Source of the DNA: Chitinolyticbacter meiyuanensis | GTDB taxonomy: Bacteria; Pseudomonadota; Gammaproteobacteria; Burkholderiales; Chitinibacteraceae | Direction: 5' to 3' | Assembly: GCF_008033135.1 (NCBI RefSeq) | Contig: NZ_CP041335.1 | Span: 434,001 to 498,000 of the forward strand | DNA: 64,000 nt | In this document: positions 1 through 8,567 of the stretch, in pieces | Layout of the letters: each line of letters starts with the position of its first letter | Numbering within the stretch: the stretch's first letter is position 1 | Position numbers and translations under genes: made by a program | The notes under the pieces: generated by a model | The model's input: the letters and a program-made list of their open reading frames with translations, nothing else | What the model was told of the DNA's origin: nothing | Databases searched by the model: none

Positions 1-571
1 CAACGCGTTTTTCAACCCGGCGCAGTACGCTGCGCACGGCGTGGCAATCGCCAGCGCCCGGGCCGGCAATGTCATTGGTGGCGGGGATTGGTCGACCGAC
101 CGGCTGATTCCCGATATTCTTGCTGCGTTTTCTGAAGGCCGACCGGTAACAATCCGCCAGCCGCTGGCTGTCCGGCCCTGGCAGCACGTGCTAGAGCCGC
201 TGCGCGGCTACCTTGTTCTAGCCGAGCGGCTGCATCAGGATGGCGCTGTGTTTGGGGAGCCGTTCAACTTCGGTCCCCGCAGCGAGGATGCCCGCCCCGT
301 CGAATGGATTGTGCGCGAGCTGGCGCAGCACTGGGGCGCGGGGGCGAGTTGGACCCTCGACCCCGGTGAGCACCCCCACGAAGCGATGATCCTGAAGCTA
401 GATATTGCCAAGGCTGCCGCCTGCCTGGGTTGGACGCCATGGTTGGCGCTCGGGCAGGCGCTGTCGCTTACGGTGGACTGGGCCCGCGGCATACGCAGCG
501 GGCAGGACGCCCGGGTTTTGAGCCACGCGCAAATCGCTGCCTACCAAGCGGGTAGACCAAGGCCGGCCTGA
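1..571 (+). CDS. rfbG: CDP-glucose 4,6-dehydratase, C-terminal part (cut by window edge)
   Basis: The reading frame is open from base 2 to a stop at 571 and shows about 189 residues, roughly the last half of a family of about 355. The block ARAGNVIGGGDW followed by RLIPDI is characteristic of CDP-glucose 4,6-dehydratases, short-chain dehydrogenase-type enzymes that make CDP-4-keto-6-deoxyglucose for 3,6-dideoxy and branched sugars. The Rossmann fold and YxxxK active site lie upstream of the window. The next gene is a sugar-type C-methyltransferase, which fits a modified CDP-hexose pathway. The family call is firm; the final sugar is unknown. Confidence 0.85.
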   Translation, partial: NAFFNPAQYAAHGVAIASARAGNVIGGGDWSTDRLIPDILAAFSEGRPVTIRQPLAVRPWQHVLEPLRGYLVLAERLHQDGAVFGEPFNFGPRSEDARPVEWIVRELAQHWGAGASWTLDPGEHPHEAMILKLDIAKAAACLGWTPWLALGQALSLTVDWARGIRSGQDARVLSHAQIAAYQAGRPRPA

Positions 572-655
572 ACCGGACCGGATTGCCGGTAGGGCCGGTG
601 TCAAAGGGAAGCTGAATTAACGGTGATCGGAGCTCGTACAAGGCTGAAGGCAGAC

Positions 656-1873
656 ATGAACACGTGCAACCAGATTGAAAAATGCGAGGTTTGCGGGGCG
701 GAGACCCTGAGCCCAGTGCTGGATCTCGGCCACCATCCCATGTGTGATGACCTAGTGCCCGTTGGCAACCCGGCCGAGTGCGAGCGGTCTCCCATCGAGA
801 TTCTGTATTGTGCGCAATGTGCCACTGCACATCAGCGCTATCAGGTGCCCAAGACCCGGCTGTTTCCGCAAACGTATCACTACCGATCGCGCTTTACGGC
901 CGATGTGCTGTCGGGTATGCAGACGCTGGCAGATTCGGTCGAGCAGCGGTTGGGCACGCTAGCTGGCCGGGTAGTGCTGGATGTCGGCTGCAACGATGGC
1001 AGCCTGCTCGACCGGTTTGCTGCCAAGGGTGCGATCACGATTGGCGTCGAGCCGACCGGGGCCGCTGCTGATGCCGAAGGGCGCGGCCATTGGATCATCA
1101 ACGATTATTTCTCGTTGTCTACCGCTGACAGGATTCTCGGCTTCCAGCCGAAGGTGGATATCATCACCTTCACCAATGTGTTCGCCCATATCGAAGACCT
1201 GCCTGGTTTGCTGGTGGCGCTGGACCGCTTGATGGGCGAAAACACTGTTCTTGTCGTCGAAAACCATTATCTGGGCGCGGTGCTCGACCGAAACCAGTTC
1301 GATACGTTCTATCACGAGCATCCGCGCACCTATAGCCTCAACTCTTTTGTGCATATCGCACAGACCCTAGGCAGGCAAGTGATTGCCGTTGAATTCCCCC
1401 AGCGTTATGGCGGCAATATCCGAGTGATGATCGGTAAGCCTGGCGCTGCGTCGGTTGAAAATGTGTGGCTTATTGAAAAAGTGCTGGAGAGAGAGTCCGG
1501 TTTTGCCGAGCAGTTTGCCGCGATGAGTGCGTTTATCTCCCGCTGGAAAAATGAGAAACGTGCCGAACTTGAGGCCCTGATCGGTGGGCATGGCAAGCTG
1601 GTGGCCAAGGCCTTTCCAGGCCGGGCGGCCATTCTGGTGGAGCTGCTCGGGCTTTCTGAAAATGAAATTGATTGCGTCTACGAAAAGCCGGGCTCGCTCA
1701 AGATCGGCCACTATCTGCCGGGTACCCGTATTCCCATTCGTAGTGATGAGGAGCTGTTCACCCGCTTGGCCAGTTTGCCGGTCATTCTGAATCTGGCTTG
1801 GCACATTCCTGCAGAAATTGAGGCGTATCTCCGGGCAAAGGGCTATTCGGGGCGACTCGTCCATGTGCTCTGA
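656..1873 (+). CDS. Class I SAM-dependent C-methyltransferase, sugar-modifying type
   Basis: The predicted protein has 405 residues. Near the N-terminus are two Cys pairs (CEVCG and YCAQC), the putative zinc-binding domain of NDP-sugar C-methyltransferases such as the TylC3/NovU group. The SAM motif VVLDVGCNDGS lies near residues 103-113, followed by the long C-terminal domain usual in this family. The ATG at 656 is preferred because GAAGG lies five bases upstream; a GTG at 623 is in frame but poorly spaced from a Shine-Dalgarno. Its place behind a CDP-glucose dehydratase suggests C-methylation of a CDP-keto-deoxyhexose, as in yersiniose-type sugars. That substrate is an inference. Confidence 0.8.
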   Translation: MNTCNQIEKCEVCGAETLSPVLDLGHHPMCDDLVPVGNPAECERSPIEILYCAQCATAHQRYQVPKTRLFPQTYHYRSRFTADVLSGMQTLADSVEQRLGTLAGRVVLDVGCNDGSLLDRFAAKGAITIGVEPTGAAADAEGRGHWIINDYFSLSTADRILGFQPKVDIITFTNVFAHIEDLPGLLVALDRLMGENTVLVVENHYLGAVLDRNQFDTFYHEHPRTYSLNSFVHIAQTLGRQVIAVEFPQRYGGNIRVMIGKPGAASVENVWLIEKVLERESGFAEQFAAMSAFISRWKNEKRAELEALIGGHGKLVAKAFPGRAAILVELLGLSENEIDCVYEKPGSLKIGHYLPGTRIPIRSDEELFTRLASLPVILNLAWHIPAEIEAYLRAKGYSGRLVHVL

Positions 1874-1887
1874 GGCGGGCCACGCGC

Positions 1888-2847
1888 ATGCCGGCAATCT
1901 CTGAATCTGACAAAAAGATGTGGGATGACGGCGCCAGATTTGCAGTGATCGGCAGCGGGTTCGGCCTATATGGCTACCTGCCGGCGCTCCTGCGCTTGGG
2001 CAGTGGGCCGGTGCTGTTGCCCGAGAAATACCGGCCGATTCTCCTCGCCCGCGATGAGCTGCGGCCCTTCGACAGTCGGGTGCACTGGCAACCCTCGATC
2101 GAGGCGGCGCTGGCCCGCGCTGACGGGGTGGTGCTGGCCGTGCCGCCGGCCGCGCAGGTGGAATGGCTGCCCGCCGTTCTCCATGCCGATCAACTGCGCA
2201 GGGTGGTGCTGGAAAAGCCGCTCGCGCCGAGCCCGGAGATTGCAGTGCGAACCCTCGCCGATCTTGCGTGCTGTGAAAGAAAAATCCGGGTTGGCTACAC
2301 CTTTCTGTATGCCGATTGGTATCCCCTATTGCTGGGTCTGTGCGTTCGGCCACTGCGGCGGGTCATGCTCCGCTGGCATTTCATGGCAGACCACATTGTC
2401 AAAAACAAGGAAATCTGGAAGCGTCATCACGCGCTCGGCGGTGGTGTGGTGCGCTTTTACGGCATTCACCTTTTGGCGGTGCTCGCGTCACTGGATTACG
2501 CAAGGGTGAGCCAGAGCCGGTTGGCTAAATCGGGTGAGGGCCAGGCCCTGGGCTGGCAGGCGACGTTTGCCGGTGCCGCGCGACCTGAATTTGAGGTGGA
2601 GGTATTGATCAACGTCCCGGTCAGCGAGTTTTCGATTGCCGTGGTGGATGAACTGGGCCAAACGCAGCGGGTTTACGCCGCAGCGAGTCCCTTTGAGGGA
2701 GCTGTCAGCTCCGATGGCCAGGACAAGCGCGTCACGGTGCTGGAACGCCTGCTTGGTTCTTTCGATTCCGACGATGCAGGATATGTGTCGCTTTACCGAC
2801 AGACCCATGCGCTCTGGGCAAACGCGGAGCAGTTGGCCGGTGTTTGA
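1888..2847 (+). CDS. Gfo/Idh/MocA-family NAD(P)-dependent oxidoreductase
   Basis: The protein has 319 residues. The N-terminal dinucleotide-binding loop is GSGFGLYG near residues 22-29, and the EKP signature of the family appears in VVLEKPLAPS near residue 110. The gene starts 14 bases after the methyltransferase, so the two are probably co-transcribed. Such enzymes reduce or oxidise keto-sugars in nucleotide-sugar pathways, so it may act on the C-methylated CDP-sugar. It is somewhat shorter than the usual 340-380 residues. An alternative start at 1918 is possible; neither start has a convincing Shine-Dalgarno. The exact reaction cannot be told from sequence. Confidence 0.7.
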   Translation: MPAISESDKKMWDDGARFAVIGSGFGLYGYLPALLRLGSGPVLLPEKYRPILLARDELRPFDSRVHWQPSIEAALARADGVVLAVPPAAQVEWLPAVLHADQLRRVVLEKPLAPSPEIAVRTLADLACCERKIRVGYTFLYADWYPLLLGLCVRPLRRVMLRWHFMADHIVKNKEIWKRHHALGGGVVRFYGIHLLAVLASLDYARVSQSRLAKSGEGQALGWQATFAGAARPEFEVEVLINVPVSEFSIAVVDELGQTQRVYAAASPFEGAVSSDGQDKRVTVLERLLGSFDSDDAGYVSLYRQTHALWANAEQLAGV

Positions 2848-2918
2848 GAACAGCGCAAGTCATGAATGCTGGGCTTGGGCGGAAATCGGTGGGCGACAGC
2901 CTGGGGTGACTTTGAACA

Positions 2919-3995
2919 ATGAATAGACTGCTGAGCATCGGGATTCCGACCTACAACCGGAGCTGTTGTCTTGATGTCATGCTGCAGGCATTGACGGCGA
3001 GCGTCAGCCCTTTTGCCGATCAGATCGAAGTCATTCTTTCGGACAACTGCTCGGGCGACGCCACCCCGGACATCATTGCGAACTGGTTGATGCGGCAACC
3101 GGCCGCGCTCGCCGCGCGGCACGTCCGCCACCCGGAGAACATTGGCGTGAGCCGCAATCTGGTTTCGCTGCTTTATGCCGCGTGCGGCGATTATTTCATG
3201 TTTCTGGGTGACGATGATCAGCTAAACCCCGATACGTTTGGCCGCCTTCTGCACTTGTTGGCCGAGAAACGGCCGGTAGCTGTGATTCAGGCGCTGTGGG
3301 CCGGGCGGATTCGCGGTGCAGGAACCGGTGAGCTGCGCTTCGATGAGGCGCTTTCGCTCTTCTACGAATATGGCAACGCCTGGGCCGGGGTGGTCGACCG
3401 GGAGGCCGCGGTGCGGGCGGTCAACAACCGGGGTATTCGGGGAGAGATCGAGGCGATTGTCTGGCCGCAAACGGTGTTCGGATTTCTGGCCATGCACGAT
3501 GCCCAAGGCCGCCATCCGATCGAGGCGGTTGACTTTGAAATCGGCAGGCCGCTAGCCGAATCACTGAACATCACCACCAAGGCTTACTGGCTCCGGAGCC
3601 TCACCGGCCTGCTTATGGCCGCCGTGCTGGTGCAACACCACACAAGCAGCCGGGCGATTCGCAGCCGGCTGCTGGCGGGCCATTCGCACGGGGTTACGGG
3701 GCATGTCCGGGCGATCTTCTGGCACGCGCTGGTGGACGAAGACCGGACTTCGCTGACAGAACTCCGACAGTTGCTGCGCCAAGCGTTCGGCTGGCGCGGC
3801 TGGGCGTGGGCAGCACTGTTGTGGCTGGATGCCCGGCCACGGGCGCTCAGGCGGGTGGCCGAGCTCGGTTATCGGCTGAGCCGGCTTGGCCGCAGCGCTA
3901 GCCTCAAGGCACGGATCGATGCAGCACGTCGTCAGCGCGATCTCGATATCGAGAACCGGAGTACCACCGGCAAGCGTTTCGGAGACTGGTTTTGA
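2919..3995 (+). CDS. Family 2 glycosyltransferase
   Basis: The protein has 358 residues with a GT-A fold start: LSIGIPTYNR at residues 4-13, ILSDNCSGD near residue 45 and the metal-binding GDDDQ at about residues 97-101. These are the standard nucleotide-sugar and divalent-metal sites of GT2 enzymes. The C-terminal part is rich in Leu, Trp and Arg and may associate with the membrane, but no clear transmembrane helix is seen. Its position in a polysaccharide locus suggests it adds one sugar of the O-antigen or capsule repeat. Donor and acceptor are unknown. Confidence 0.8.
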   Translation: MNRLLSIGIPTYNRSCCLDVMLQALTASVSPFADQIEVILSDNCSGDATPDIIANWLMRQPAALAARHVRHPENIGVSRNLVSLLYAACGDYFMFLGDDDQLNPDTFGRLLHLLAEKRPVAVIQALWAGRIRGAGTGELRFDEALSLFYEYGNAWAGVVDREAAVRAVNNRGIRGEIEAIVWPQTVFGFLAMHDAQGRHPIEAVDFEIGRPLAESLNITTKAYWLRSLTGLLMAAVLVQHHTSSRAIRSRLLAGHSHGVTGHVRAIFWHALVDEDRTSLTELRQLLRQAFGWRGWAWAALLWLDARPRALRRVAELGYRLSRLGRSASLKARIDAARRQRDLDIENRSTTGKRFGDWF

Positions 3996-4065
3996 CGACA
4001 TTCGCAGCGCTTCCCCCGCGCCGTGACCGAACAACCGCAGCCACGTTCAAAAGAGGGCTGAGCTG

Positions 4066-5955
4066 ATGTGCGGGATTTTGGGGTACTTTTCGAGGGGCGC
4101 CACGCCCTTGCCGGAGGCTGCACTAGGCAGGGCTTTGCGGGCGCTGGCGCATCGGGGGCCGGATGATGCTGGTAGCGTGGCGCTGCCGATCGCCGGCGGG
4201 CACTTGGCGCTCGGGCATACCCGGCTGTCGATCATTGACCTCTCCGCCGCCGGGCACCAGCCGATGCAGGATCCCAGCGAGCGGTATTGGCTCGTATTCA
4301 ACGGCGAAATCTACAACTATCCGGAGCTGCGGCAGGCACTGCAGCAACTCGGTCACCACTTTGCCGGCCATTCGGATACCGAAGTGTTGCTGGCAGCCTG
4401 GGCACAGTGGGGGCTTGCCTGCCTGAGCCGGCTGACCGGCATGTTTGCGTTTGCCGTGTTGGACCGCGTGGCGTGTAGCCTGACGCTGGTCCGCGATCAT
4501 TTCGGCATCAAGCCGCTGTTTTACGCTTGCAACGCCGACGGCGTGCGCTTCGCTTCCGAACTGGGCGCTTTACGCCAGCTGCTGCCCGGGCCCCTGCAGG
4601 CGGATGCGGCACAGGTGGTCGAATATCTACTCACCGGACGCTATGACCGGGGGGGCAGGACGTTTCACGCCGGCATCAGCCAGTTGCCGCCCGGTCATCT
4701 GCTGCAACTCGATCTGCGGCAGCCCGGGCAGGCGCATCCGGAGCGCTGGTGGTGGCCAGAGATCACTGAGCGCCGTGACCTGAGCTTTGGCCAGGCGGCC
4801 GAGGCGTTACGGGCGATGTTTCTAGACAGTGTGCGGCTGCATCTGCGCAGTGATGTGCCGCTGGGGGCTGCGTTGTCGGGCGGGGTGGACTCCTCAGCCA
4901 TCGTCTGCGCCATGCGCCATCTGGAACCGGCGCTGCCAATCCACACCTTCAGCTTCGTGGCGCCGGGAGATCCGTTCGATGAAGAGCGTTGGGCCGATCA
5001 GGTCAATGCCCGCGTCGGCGCAGTGGCGCACAAGGTAGAGTTGGGGGCTGGGGACCTGTTGACCGATCTTGACGACCTGATCCGCAGCCAGGGCGAGCCC
5101 TTCGGTTCGACCAGCATCTTTGCCCAGTACCGGGTCTTCCGCCTCGTTCGCGAGGCGGGCGTGACGGTGACGCTGGATGGGCAGGGCGCCGATGAACTGC
5201 TGGCAGGTTACCCCGGTTATCTGCGCTGGCGGCTGGCCAGCCTGCTGGAGCAGCGCCGCTGGGGCGAAATTGCCCGGCTCCTGCCGTGCTGGGCAGCTTG
5301 GCCCGGCCGCGGGAGCTGGCGGCGGGCCGGCCTCGCGCTGGGTGCAGCGGCACTGGGTTCGCCAACCCTAGCGCGGGTCGCCAGCCAGCTGTCCGGGCAG
5401 GACCCAGCCCCTCGCTGGCTGCGGCAGGCGTATCTGGCCGACCTGTCCGTTCCGGTCGCCTGGTTTGAGCCGACTCCGAGTGATTCAGAGGCCTGTGGGC
5501 GACGCTTGATGCAGGCGCTGCGCGCCTCGCTGACCGGAGGCGGTCTCGCGTCCTTGCTTCGGCACGGCGATCGCAACTCGATGCGCTGGTCAGTGGAAAG
5601 CCGGGTGCCCTTTCTGACGCCGGTATTAGCCGAGTTTGTGTTGAGCCTGCCGGAGGATTACCTACTCTCGCCGGAAGGCGAGACCAAGAGTGTGTTTCGT
5701 GCGGCGCTGCGCGGCATCGTGCCGGATGCGATTCTGGACCGCCGGGATAAGATTGGCTTTCAGACGCCTGAATACCACTGGTTGTCGGAGCGGGCCGACG
5801 AGCTCGAGCACACTCTGTCGGCGGCCGAATGCCTGCCTTTTCTCGATGTGGAGCAGGTGCGGCTGACGGTGCGGGCCATGTTGCGTGGCGAACGCCCCTG
5901 GCAGGCGACGGGCTGGCGCCTGATCAATGTCTGCCGTTGGCTGCAGCTACAGTGA
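4066..5955 (+). CDS. asnB: Asparagine synthase (glutamine-hydrolysing), surface-polysaccharide type
   Basis: The protein has 629 residues. The N-terminus MCGI places the catalytic Cys at position 2 after Met removal, as in class II glutamine amidotransferases. The synthase domain carries the PP-loop SGGVDSS near residues 272-278. Enzymes of this length occur both as asparagine synthetases and as sugar amidotransferases in O-antigen loci, where they amidate uronic acids (WbpS-like). Flanking glycosyltransferases favour the second role, but the sequence alone does not decide it. A GC-rich inverted repeat (5956-5981) just beyond the stop could end transcription, although no T-run follows. Confidence 0.85.
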   Translation: MCGILGYFSRGATPLPEAALGRALRALAHRGPDDAGSVALPIAGGHLALGHTRLSIIDLSAAGHQPMQDPSERYWLVFNGEIYNYPELRQALQQLGHHFAGHSDTEVLLAAWAQWGLACLSRLTGMFAFAVLDRVACSLTLVRDHFGIKPLFYACNADGVRFASELGALRQLLPGPLQADAAQVVEYLLTGRYDRGGRTFHAGISQLPPGHLLQLDLRQPGQAHPERWWWPEITERRDLSFGQAAEALRAMFLDSVRLHLRSDVPLGAALSGGVDSSAIVCAMRHLEPALPIHTFSFVAPGDPFDEERWADQVNARVGAVAHKVELGAGDLLTDLDDLIRSQGEPFGSTSIFAQYRVFRLVREAGVTVTLDGQGADELLAGYPGYLRWRLASLLEQRRWGEIARLLPCWAAWPGRGSWRRAGLALGAAALGSPTLARVASQLSGQDPAPRWLRQAYLADLSVPVAWFEPTPSDSEACGRRLMQALRASLTGGGLASLLRHGDRNSMRWSVESRVPFLTPVLAEFVLSLPEDYLLSPEGETKSVFRAALRGIVPDAILDRRDKIGFQTPEYHWLSERADELEHTLSAAECLPFLDVEQVRLTVRAMLRGERPWQATGWRLINVCRWLQLQ

Positions 5956-6205
5956 GCGGAGGATCCGAGCAAGCGCTCCGCCTTCACCCTTTATAATCTT
6001 GGAGTCGTGTGTTCATGAAGTGTTACTGTGCTGGGGGCTCGCTCGCAGTTTGTCAAAGCTGACCTGTGCAGGTTCTACCGGGTCCATACACCGAGGTCGA
6101 CCGGATAGCCGTTATGCTGTCCGAGCGCAGCACACCGAGTGCTTGCTAGCCGATTTGTACGGGAACGGCAAGGCTGGCGTGGCCATTGCCGCGGCCCTGC
6201 TGCGC

Positions 6206-7273
6206 CTAATCACCGCTAGCCAGGCTGGCAAAGAGCTGTCGGTAGTCCTCGACCATGCGTGTCTCGGTCCAACCCTCGCTGATCACCTGCCGGGCATTGT
6301 ATTGCCCGAATTGTAGGCGTAATACAACATTGTCTCGCAGCTGCTGTAGCGCCGCCACGAAGTCATCCGTCTTTCCCAACGGCAGCAAGAAACCTCCGGC
6401 ACTGTGGCAGACGGTCTCGGCCACCTCCGGGAGCGCACTGGCGACCAACGGCAAGCCGCAGGCCATGGCCTCAAGGATGGCGAGCGAATGGCCTTCGCGC
6501 ACGGTGGGGGCCAGCAGCACATCGGCGGTCCGGTAGAGCTCGGGCATTGCCGCATGCGGCCGGGGCGGAATCAGCCGTACATTGGGCAGCTCAGCCAGCC
6601 GACCTAGCTGGGGCTGGCCGCGCAGGCCGGCAGTGATCCAGAACTCGAAGCCACGGCCGGCGCCGCGGATGATGGCCGGTAGCCAGTGCGCGCCCTTGCG
6701 CCGGGTTGGGTTGCCGCAGAACAGCACCCGCAGCGGTCCACTTCGCTCAGTCCGGGGTGCCGAGCTGGGCTTGAACAAGTCGGTATCGATGCCATTGTAG
6801 ATAACGCGGATCGGGCCGGAGAAACCGAGGTCCTCCTGTGCTCGGGCTGCCGTGGCCGCACTGACCGCCGTAACGATATCGGCACCGGCCAGCGCCCGCC
6901 GGGTGAAGGCGCGCAGGTCAGTCCGGTAGTGCAGCCGCTGCAGCGCGGAGCTGTATGCCTGCATGAACGGATCGAGCACGTAGTTGTGCAGGGTGATCAC
7001 GCGCCGTTGGTCACGTCGCCAAAGAAAGGGTGCGTAATCCGGGGTGGTGTGCAGGATGTCGGCCGGCCGGTGCAGCCCGAGCAGCAGTGGTGGGCAGAGC
7101 GTCAGCCAGGGAGAATAGCCGGCGATCTGATACCCGACAAGCTGGCGGGCGAGGCGCTGGTGTACGACATATGCGCCGTTGCCGGTCGCGATCGGGCTGT
7201 AGATCTGCGGGTTAGCGGCTATGCCTTCTGGTTTGGCTCCGTCAATCAAGCTAGCGTCCTCGAGAGTCAACAA
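6206..7273 (-). CDS. Family 4 glycosyltransferase with a TTG start
   Basis: The protein has up to 355 residues. The GT-B C-terminal domain is clear: the glycine-rich VLFCGNPTRRKG, then the E-x7-E motif within EGHSLAILEAMACG, which binds the nucleotide of the donor. It faces the opposite way to the genes before it. No ATG exists near the N-terminus: the only upstream-bounded start is TTG at 7273, nine bases from a stop in the same frame and without a Shine-Dalgarno. It abuts the decayed region to its right, so its 5' end may have been altered. Function in polysaccharide assembly is likely; donor sugar unknown. Confidence 0.7.
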   Translation of the reverse strand: MLTLEDASLIDGAKPEGIAANPQIYSPIATGNGAYVVHQRLARQLVGYQIAGYSPWLTLCPPLLLGLHRPADILHTTPDYAPFLWRRDQRRVITLHNYVLDPFMQAYSSALQRLHYRTDLRAFTRRALAGADIVTAVSAATAARAQEDLGFSGPIRVIYNGIDTDLFKPSSAPRTERSGPLRVLFCGNPTRRKGAHWLPAIIRGAGRGFEFWITAGLRGQPQLGRLAELPNVRLIPPRPHAAMPELYRTADVLLAPTVREGHSLAILEAMACGLPLVASALPEVAETVCHSAGGFLLPLGKTDDFVAALQQLRDNVVLRLQFGQYNARQVISEGWTETRMVEDYRQLFASLASGD

Positions 7274-7730
7274 GCATTAGAGGTGTTACAGGCGCGCCAG
7301 CCTGAGCTACCTGAGCAAGCCAGTATAGGGATACGCACGGGTTGATTTCGATATAGCATCCCAAGCGGACAGTCGAATTTCTTCGGGTCGAAAATGATCT
7401 CGTTGGAGCCGTATCCGTCAAGCGTGCCTAGCCTTCTACGTCCTTGACCAAGTATAACTCCACGCTGAGAGACATAACTTGACCGCCGGAGCAAAGGCAG
7501 GATGTGGTTGAGATTTGACGAACTATTTTCAGATTGAAGTCGTGCAGCCTAATGCGATGGCACCAGCCACAGCGCCCTCTTAAACTGCCGAATACGTAGG
7601 ATACTAAAAAAACATACTGATTTCGATTTCTTGATGCCACCACCAAATAACGTTCATTGCCTAAAATTTTATAAAGAACGATTATCGTTATTGATCAGAG
7701 CGGTCGTTATTGGTGGTATAGCCACTGTGG
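7274..7730. other. Intergenic stretch with no supportable gene
   Basis: This 457-base stretch is visibly richer in A and T than its surroundings. Short minus-strand frames of about 70 residues exist, but they do not align to any family I recognise and lack plausible ribosome sites. It may be debris of a lost polysaccharide gene between the GT4 gene and the dehydrogenase pseudogene. I see no tRNA, array or clear terminator. Confidence 0.5.
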
Positions 7731-8209
7731 TCAAGCATTAACGACATTGGACGCCGTTGCTAGCTTGCATCGTGTATCCACTAGCAACTGAGCGTACTTA
7801 ACGAGCAACGTACAGTCGAAGTGGTTATGGTCGGTGGTCAGCACCATGCAGTCGTAGCCGACAAGGACTTCAGCGGTGAGCGGGACGGAGCTCAGATCAA
7901 ACTAGGTATTCGCGCATGGCAGGGAAGATGGGGGTCGCTATATTCGACCATGGCGCCGCGCTGGCGTAGAAGGTCCATGATCTCGACGAGGGCGATTCTC
8001 GGGTGTCGTCGATGTTTTTGTAGGCGATGCTCAGCACTAGGACGCAGCTGCCCTTCACTGCCTTGGCATGCTCGTTCTGCGCGTCGGCCACTTTCTGGAC
8101 CACCCAGTGCGGCATGTAATGATTGATTTCGCCAGCCAGCTCGATAAAACGGGTGTTGACGCCGTATTCCTTGGCCTTCCAGGTCCGGAAAAAGGGGTCA
8201 ATCGGGATG
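7731..8209 (-). pseudogene. UDP-N-acetylhexosamine dehydrogenase remnant, C-terminal part
   Basis: Reading the minus strand from the IS edge gives IPIDPFFRTWKAKEYGVNTR, then FIELAGEIN and VLVLSIAYK, the central and C-terminal blocks of WbpA/TviB-type nucleotide-sugar 6-dehydrogenases. Near 8000 the frame shifts to one reading EIMDLLRQRGAMVEYSDPHLP, then shifts again, ending with VPLTAEVLVGYDCMVLTTDH and a stop at 7731. The conserved Cys-containing GGHC before IPIDP is gone at the IS boundary, so the catalytic cysteine is lost. This cannot make an active enzyme. Confidence 0.85.
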
Positions 8210-8223
8210 TGACCTTCCCCCAC
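8210..8223. repeat. Left terminal inverted repeat of the IS3 element
   Basis: TGACCTTCCCCCAC is an exact reverse complement of bases 9390-9403. The TGACC end is typical of IS407-group elements. Confidence 0.9.
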
Positions 8224-8268
8224 CCAGCTATACCAAGAATTAGTTAGCATGACGGCCAAGGAGCCCGC

Positions 8269-8532
8269 ATGCGCAAGTCCCGTTTTACCGATGAACAGAT
8301 CATCGCCATCCTCAAAGAGGCCGAAGCAGGTCTGCCAGCTGTCGAGCTGTGCCGCAAACACGGCATCTCGGATGCCACTTTCTACAAGTGGCGCGCCAAA
8401 TTCGGCGGCATGGACGTCCCCGAAGCGCGGCGCCTCAAACAACTTGAAGACGAGAACAATCGCCTCAAGCGGCTGGTCGCTGACCAAGCCCTCGACATCC
8501 AGATGCTCAAGGAAGTGCTGGCAAAAAACTGA
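8269..8532 (+). CDS. IS3-family transposase OrfA (helix-turn-helix subunit)
   Basis: The 87-residue protein begins MRKSRFTDEQIIAILKEAE and continues with a helix-turn-helix (ELCRKHGISDATFYKW) that recognises the IS ends, then a leucine-heptad region near residues 55-85 typical of OrfA oligomerisation. The stop codon lies directly after the slippery A-AAA-AAC. It is the first half of the OrfAB transposase, made by -1 frameshifting. It is intact. Confidence 0.93.
   Translation: MRKSRFTDEQIIAILKEAEAGLPAVELCRKHGISDATFYKWRAKFGGMDVPEARRLKQLEDENNRLKRLVADQALDIQMLKEVLAKN
8523..8529 (+). promoter_or_regulatory. Programmed -1 frameshift slippery heptamer
   Basis: A-AAA-AAC is positioned in the OrfA frame one codon before its TGA stop. 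Slipping back one base joins OrfA to the OrfB frame with no stop: the codons after the site read LSRPAQRRTVARQLMLAHG before the first OrfB methionine region. This is the established mechanism for IS3-family OrfAB production. Confidence 0.8.
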
Positions 8533-8567
8533 GCCGGCCCGCTCAACGCCGTACTGTTGCACGCCAG

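Noticed and set aside
7267..7646. Two minus-strand frames of 72-75 codons
   Set aside because: No recognisable family, no ribosome site, and they overlap each other in a decayed region.
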